Below are positions 60,445 through 64,000 of a stretch of 64,000 nucleotides of DNA, piece by piece; the first letter of the stretch is position 1; each line of letters opens with the position of its first letter. The notes below the pieces were generated by a model. It searched no databases and was not told the DNA's origin. It worked only from the letters and a program-made list of their open reading frames with translations. The stretch lies in assembly GCA_027483945.1 (NCBI GenBank), contig JAIXTM010000014.1, forward strand, positions 124,001 through 188,000, written 5' to 3'. A program made the translations under genes and the position numbers. Origin of the DNA: Hyphomicrobiales bacterium. GTDB taxonomy: Bacteria > Pseudomonadota > Alphaproteobacteria > Rhizobiales > Beijerinckiaceae.

Positions 60445-61065
60445 ATGATTCATTTGGTCACAAGCGAGAATTTTGGAAGCTACGCCTCGGTCATGGAGAA
60501 GGCCTTCCGTTTGCGCCACGACGTGTTCGTCGAGGAAATGGGCTGGGAGGCCCTGCGCCGCGGAAATGGTCTGGAAATCGACCAGTTCGACGAGGGCCAG
60601 GCGGTGCACATGGTATATCTGGAGGGCAGCGAGGTCCTCGGCTACCAGCGCATGCTGCCGACCACCGCGCCGCACCTGCTGTCCCATGTCATGCCCGAAT
60701 TGTGCGAGGGCCCACGCCCGCACGGCGATCATATCTGGGAATGGACGCGCTATTGCGTGCCCAAGGAGCACCGGGAGCGCGGACGCAAGCTCAGCCCCGT
60801 GGCGAACGCGCTGCTCTCCGGCATCGTGGAATGGGGCCTGGACCGGGGCATCGACACGGTCATCATCCAGATGGATCCGCTGTGGCTGCTGCGCCTCGTC
60901 CAGTTGCACTTCATGGTGACGCCGCTCGGCTTCCCCAGGGAGATGTCGGGCCGCGACACGATGGCCGTCACCGCGACCTTCAACTGGGGCACGCTCCAGC
61001 GCCTGCGCGAGATGCGCGGGGACAGCGACAGCGTTCTGGCCGCCGAATTCAGGAGGACGGGTTGA
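60445..61065 (+). CDS. Acyl-homoserine-lactone synthase (LuxI family)
   Basis: A 206-residue autoinducer synthase. Conserved residues are present: Arg24, Phe28 and Trp34 (FRLRHDVFVEEMGWE), Asp46 and Asp49, Arg69 (GYQRMLP), Glu99 and Arg102 (WEWTRYCVP). It makes an acyl-homoserine lactone from SAM and an acyl donor; chain length cannot be told. I chose ATG 60445 (MIHLVTSENF), with GGAG six bases upstream; an ATG at 60433 and a GTG at 60427 are also in frame. The stop overlaps the start of the tiny ORF that follows. Confidence 0.95.
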   Translation: MIHLVTSENFGSYASVMEKAFRLRHDVFVEEMGWEALRRGNGLEIDQFDEGQAVHMVYLEGSEVLGYQRMLPTTAPHLLSHVMPELCEGPRPHGDHIWEWTRYCVPKEHRERGRKLSPVANALLSGIVEWGLDRGIDTVIIQMDPLWLLRLVQLHFMVTPLGFPREMSGRDTMAVTATFNWGTLQRLREMRGDSDSVLAAEFRRTG

Positions 61066-61262
61066 GCGTCCAGCCGGGGCCGAAGCCGGACCAGGATGGC
61101 ATCGACGCGATCTGCCGGCTTCTCCAGCAGGCGATCGAAATCGCCGACGAGACCGGGGCTCCCGCGCTGCGGCACTTCCTGGCCATGGCCGCCCTGGAGG
61201 CGGTGAACCAGCGCCCCTCCGCGGCACCCGACCTTGTCCGGCTGCTCTATCGCGACGGATGA
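61062..61262 (+). CDS. Tiny ORF coupled to luxI, unknown
   Basis: A 66-residue ORF read from a TTG that overlaps the luxI stop (TTGA), with a near-perfect AGGAGGA five bases upstream inside luxI. The protein is helical (DAICRLLQQAIEIADETGAPALRHFLAMAALEAV) and has no recognised domain. The strong ribosome-binding site and overlap suggest real, coupled translation, so it may work with the signal synthase. Its last 16 nt overlap the end of the converging DUF2783 gene. Confidence 0.7.
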   Translation: MSVQPGPKPDQDGIDAICRLLQQAIEIADETGAPALRHFLAMAALEAVNQRPSAAPDLVRLLYRDG

Positions 61263-61474
61263 ACGGAAGGCGCTGACCCGGCCTGCCGGGCCAGCGCCAA
61301 CGCCTCCCGCAACACGCCAGGATCGCCGACCTGATTGGCAAGGATCAGCACGAGACGCGTGTTGAGCCGGGCGCTGTCCTCGTCGCTCAGGCCGCGATGG
61401 GCTTCCACCAGAAGCCGATAGGCGGCATCCGGGTCGGCGAGCCGGCACGCCGTGTCAAGTCCGGGCGGTGTCAT
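61247..61474 (-). CDS. DUF2783 domain protein
   Basis: A 75-residue protein matching DUF2783: ADPDAAYRLLVEAHRGLSDEDSARLNTRLVLILANQVGDPGVLREALALAR. Members sit beside FAD-dependent aromatic hydroxylases; function unknown, perhaps a small partner subunit. The ATG overlaps the FAD gene stop by four bases (ATGA). The 3' end overlaps the luxI-coupled ORF on the other strand. Confidence 0.85.
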   Translation of the reverse strand: MTPPGLDTACRLADPDAAYRLLVEAHRGLSDEDSARLNTRLVLILANQVGDPGVLREALALARQAGSAPSVHPSR

Positions 61475-63078
61475 GCGACCTCTCCATGGCCTCTCAAGCG
61501 CCGCGAGGCGCGCGCCACCGCGTCCCGGGCCGGCCGCATCCAGCGCGCGGCGACGTGCTGATCCGGCCGGACGAGGATCGCGGCCCCGGGCCGCGCGCCG
61601 AGCCGCGTAGCCACAAGGCCCTCACGATCCACGACATCGGGGCCGACCCGCAGGACCCGCACGCCGTCCGGCGGATCGAAGCCGGGATCGCCGAATGTGA
61701 TCAGCGTCTCCTCCCCGCCGACAAGCCGCAGGAGCCAGGTGGCCCCGCCATCCGGACCGCGCACCGGCGCATCGGGGAGCGAGGCGCCCGGCGGGCATCC
61801 GCCCTGCCAGTCATCGTCGGGCGCGTCCGGCGTCGAAAGCGGGCTGTCATAGACGGAGGGCAGCGAGAGGCGCCCCGAATTCACCATCCTGCGGCCGAAC
61901 TCGGTCGAGCGCGCCAGCGCCAGGGCGGCATCGCGGAACCGCACCTCCTGCGCGCTGCGCGGCGCGATGAAGTCGGTCGAGCGCGTGGAATGGCCGATAT
62001 TCTCGTCCGCGGCCGCGGACCGCTCGCGGTCATAGCTGTCGATCAGCGAGGCCGGACTGGTCCCTTCCAGCACCCTCGCCAGCTTCCAGGCGAGGTTCTC
62101 CGCGTCCTGAATGCCGGAATTGGCGCCGCGCGCGCCGAAGGGCGAAACCTGATGCGCCGCATCGCCGGCAAAGATCAGCCGCCCGTGCACGAAGCGCGCG
62201 ATGCGCCGGCACTGGAACGAATAGACCGAGACCCAGTCGACGCTGAAGCGGTCGTGGCCGATCATCGCTTCGATCCGCGGAATGACGCGTTCGGGACGCT
62301 TCTCGGCCTCCGGGTCCGCCTGGGGCCCCAATTGCAGGTCGACACGCCACATCCCGTCCGGTTGCTTGTGCAACAGGGCGGAGCGCCCGGCATGGAAGGG
62401 CGGATCGAACCAGAACCGGCGCTCCGGCGGAAAGTCGATCTCCATCGTCACGTCGGCGATGAGGAAGCGGTCTTCGAAGACCTCTCCCACGAAGTCCAGT
62501 CCGGCGAGGTCACGCAGCGTGGAGCGCGCGCCGTCGGCGGCGACGACCCAGTCGGCCCTCAGGGCGTAAGGTCCATCGGGCGTCTCCACCTCCAGCACGA
62601 CGCCATCAGGGCGATTGTCGAGCCCGGTGACGCGGTTGCGCCACCGCAAGTCGATGCCGGGCAGCGCGGATACGCGCTCCACCAGCGCGTGTTCGAGATA
62701 ATATTGCTGGAGGTTGACGAAAGCGGGCATGCAATGGCCCGGCTCCGGCAGGAGATCGAAGGCATAGATCAGATCCTCGCCCTGGAAGACCTTGCCGAGC
62801 TTCCAGACGACCCCCTTGTCGAGGCATGCCTGCGCCACGCCGAGCCGGTCCAGGATCTCCAGTGTCCGCTTGGCGTAGCAGAGGCCCCGGGAGCCCTCGC
62901 CGATCCGATCGGCGTCGTCGAGGAGGACGACCTCGACGCCCCGCTGGGCGAGATCGACCGCCAGCGCCAGCCCCACCGGGCCTGCGCCCACCACCGCGAC
63001 GCGGTGCCGGGCGGGCTCGGCGCTGTCCTGGTCCCGGGTGCGGCGATAGCCGAACTGGTATAGGGCGCGGCGGCTCAT
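61471..63078 (-). CDS. FAD-dependent aromatic hydroxylase (MhpA/PheA-like)
   Basis: A 535-residue group A flavin monooxygenase. The FAD loop RVAVVGAGPVGLALAVDLAQRGVEVVLLDD is near residue 32; the DG motif VVAADGARSTLRDL and the GD motif GRLIFAGDAAHQVSPFGARGANSGIQDAENLAWKLA bind FAD and NADPH. The C-terminal thioredoxin-like domain (GGEETLITFGDP onward) is that of 3-(3-hydroxyphenyl)propionate-type hydroxylases. The aromatic substrate is unknown. ATG 63078 overlaps the upstream stop (ATGA). Confidence 0.92.
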   Translation of the reverse strand: MSRRALYQFGYRRTRDQDSAEPARHRVAVVGAGPVGLALAVDLAQRGVEVVLLDDADRIGEGSRGLCYAKRTLEILDRLGVAQACLDKGVVWKLGKVFQGEDLIYAFDLLPEPGHCMPAFVNLQQYYLEHALVERVSALPGIDLRWRNRVTGLDNRPDGVVLEVETPDGPYALRADWVVAADGARSTLRDLAGLDFVGEVFEDRFLIADVTMEIDFPPERRFWFDPPFHAGRSALLHKQPDGMWRVDLQLGPQADPEAEKRPERVIPRIEAMIGHDRFSVDWVSVYSFQCRRIARFVHGRLIFAGDAAHQVSPFGARGANSGIQDAENLAWKLARVLEGTSPASLIDSYDRERSAAADENIGHSTRSTDFIAPRSAQEVRFRDAALALARSTEFGRRMVNSGRLSLPSVYDSPLSTPDAPDDDWQGGCPPGASLPDAPVRGPDGGATWLLRLVGGEETLITFGDPGFDPPDGVRVLRVGPDVVDREGLVATRLGARPGAAILVRPDQHVAARWMRPARDAVARASRRLRGHGEVA

Positions 63079-63998
63079 CCCTGCAGTTCGGCCCACATGA
63101 GGCGGTCGCGCTCTGCGGTCCAGATCCGCGGATGCTCGATGCCGGAGGCCTCGTCATAGGCACGCGAGACATTGAAGGGCAGGCAATGCTCGTAGATCGC
63201 GAAGGAGGCGAAAGCCGGGTCCATCGCCTCGCGCGTCGCCTGGAACGTCTCCTTGAGCGAGCGTCCGCGGGCCACCGACAATTCGGCCGCGCCGTAGAGC
63301 ATCGTCACGAAACTGCGGGTCATGGCCACGGCTTCTGCCACCTGCTCCGGCGATGTCAGTGCCGCGCCGCGGCCGGGCACCAGCGCCCGCGGCGCGAAGG
63401 CGCGGATCTCGTCCAGCGTGTCCGGCCAGCGCCGCAAATGCGCGTCGCCGCAATAGCAGGCCGAATGGTACTCCACGAGGTCGCCCGAGAACATGATCCC
63501 GGCATCGGGCACGTAGGCGACGATATCGCCCGCCGTGTGCCCTGCGCCAAGATGGAACAGGTTCACCTCGCGCTTGCCGAGGAACAGCGACATGCCGCTC
63601 TCGAACGTGACGGTTGGCCAGGTGAGCCCCGGCGGGATGGATGCCTCGCCGCGGAACAGGCGCGGAAAACGGCCGATTTCGGACGCCTTGTCCTGTTCGC
63701 CGCGCTCCCGGATCAGCGAGAGCGTGGCGTCCGATGCGACGATGCCGTCCGCCCCATAGGCGCTAGCGCCCAGCACGCGCACCGCGTGGTAGTGGGTCAG
63801 GACGACATACTTGATCGGCTTGTCGGTGACCGTCCTCACCTTGGCGATCACGTCCTGCGCCATGGCGGGCGTTGCCTGCGCGTCGATGACGATGCAGCCG
63901 TCGTCGCCGACGATGATGCCGGAGTTGGGATCGCCTTCCGCCGTATAGGCGTAGAGGTCCGGTCCGATCTCGGTGAAGGAGACGGTCTTGGCCGTCAT
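63075..63998 (-). CDS. Metallo-beta-lactamase-fold protein with altered metal motif
   Basis: A 307-residue MBL-fold protein. The first metal motif reads T-H-Y-H-A-V-R (His69, His71, then Val73, Arg74) in place of H-x-H-x-D-H, so the second metal site is lost. The later ligands (HLGAGHTAGD with His153, FSGDLV with Asp172) remain. It may bind one metal and act as a hydrolase or lactonase of a product of the FAD hydroxylase; this is inference. Its ATG is two bases from the right edge, so any upstream gene is out of view. Its stop overlaps the FAD gene start. Confidence 0.9.
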   Translation of the reverse strand: MTAKTVSFTEIGPDLYAYTAEGDPNSGIIVGDDGCIVIDAQATPAMAQDVIAKVRTVTDKPIKYVVLTHYHAVRVLGASAYGADGIVASDATLSLIRERGEQDKASEIGRFPRLFRGEASIPPGLTWPTVTFESGMSLFLGKREVNLFHLGAGHTAGDIVAYVPDAGIMFSGDLVEYHSACYCGDAHLRRWPDTLDEIRAFAPRALVPGRGAALTSPEQVAEAVAMTRSFVTMLYGAAELSVARGRSLKETFQATREAMDPAFASFAIYEHCLPFNVSRAYDEASGIEHPRIWTAERDRLMWAELQG

Positions 63999-64000
63999 GT

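Overview
The window is high-GC chromosomal DNA (about two thirds G+C by eye) from an alphaproteobacterium, most likely a member of the Hyphomicrobiales (Rhizobiales). The evidence is gene content and order: an F1-only atpHAGDC operon, an mdh-sucCD-odhAB-lpd TCA block next to zapE, a ybgC-tolQRAB-pal-cpoB-tilS-ftsH-glmM run, serC-serA behind a serC-type RNA leader, a purA-rpoH-rluD neighbourhood, CtrA-type TTAA-N7-TTAAC promoter boxes, and small beta-barrel porins with proline-rich N-termini. The genus cannot be fixed from the sequence alone. I found no rRNA, CRISPR array, insertion sequence or prophage. No gene-free stretch exceeds about 270 bases.

Layout. 1-4.4 kb: a truncated YafK-type L,D-transpeptidase lipoprotein, accA and a methyltransferase on the minus strand, then gloB with a coupled cupin and acetyltransferase on the plus strand. 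4.4-9.7 kb: F1 ATP synthase. 9.8-13.1 kb: priA and xerC, head to head. 13.1-15.5 kb: an amino-acid-type binding protein divergent from a CGNR zinc-finger regulator, and a membrane protein. 15.6-26.8 kb: 2-oxoglutarate dehydrogenase, succinyl-CoA synthetase, malate dehydrogenase, a TetR regulator and ZapE. 26.9-32.3 kb: smaller accessory genes (MAPEG, a protease-inhibitor lipoprotein, a CoA ester lyase, DUF486, an aldose-sugar dehydrogenase, two tiny membrane proteins, a Bug-type binding protein). 32.5-44.5 kb: aspartate aminotransferase, the Tol-Pal envelope system, TilS, FtsH and GlmM. 44.5-49.6 kb: two porin-like proteins and the serine pathway. 49.6-56.9 kb: a HicB/HicA-like pair, an EamA exporter, a glutamine amidotransferase, purA, an undescribed membrane-anchored protein, rpoH and rluD. 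56.98 kb: tRNA-Glu(CTC).

From the tRNA to the right edge the content changes from housekeeping to accessory. There is an MHYT-PAS-histidine kinase-receiver hybrid sensor, a LuxR receptor, a LuxI acyl-homoserine-lactone synthase, and a tiny TTG-started ORF overlapping the end of luxI. Facing them is a tightly coupled three-gene unit of a metallo-beta-lactamase-fold protein with a degenerate metal motif, an FAD aromatic hydroxylase and a DUF2783 protein. A perfect 18-bp lux-box palindrome lies between luxR and luxI. This segment is the best candidate for an undescribed system: membrane sensing joined to quorum sensing, with an unknown coupled peptide.

Other notable points are two porin promoters that share a 31-bp triple-half-site CtrA layout, a terminator merged with the hicB ribosome-binding site, and a conserved-looking unknown membrane protein between purA and rpoH.
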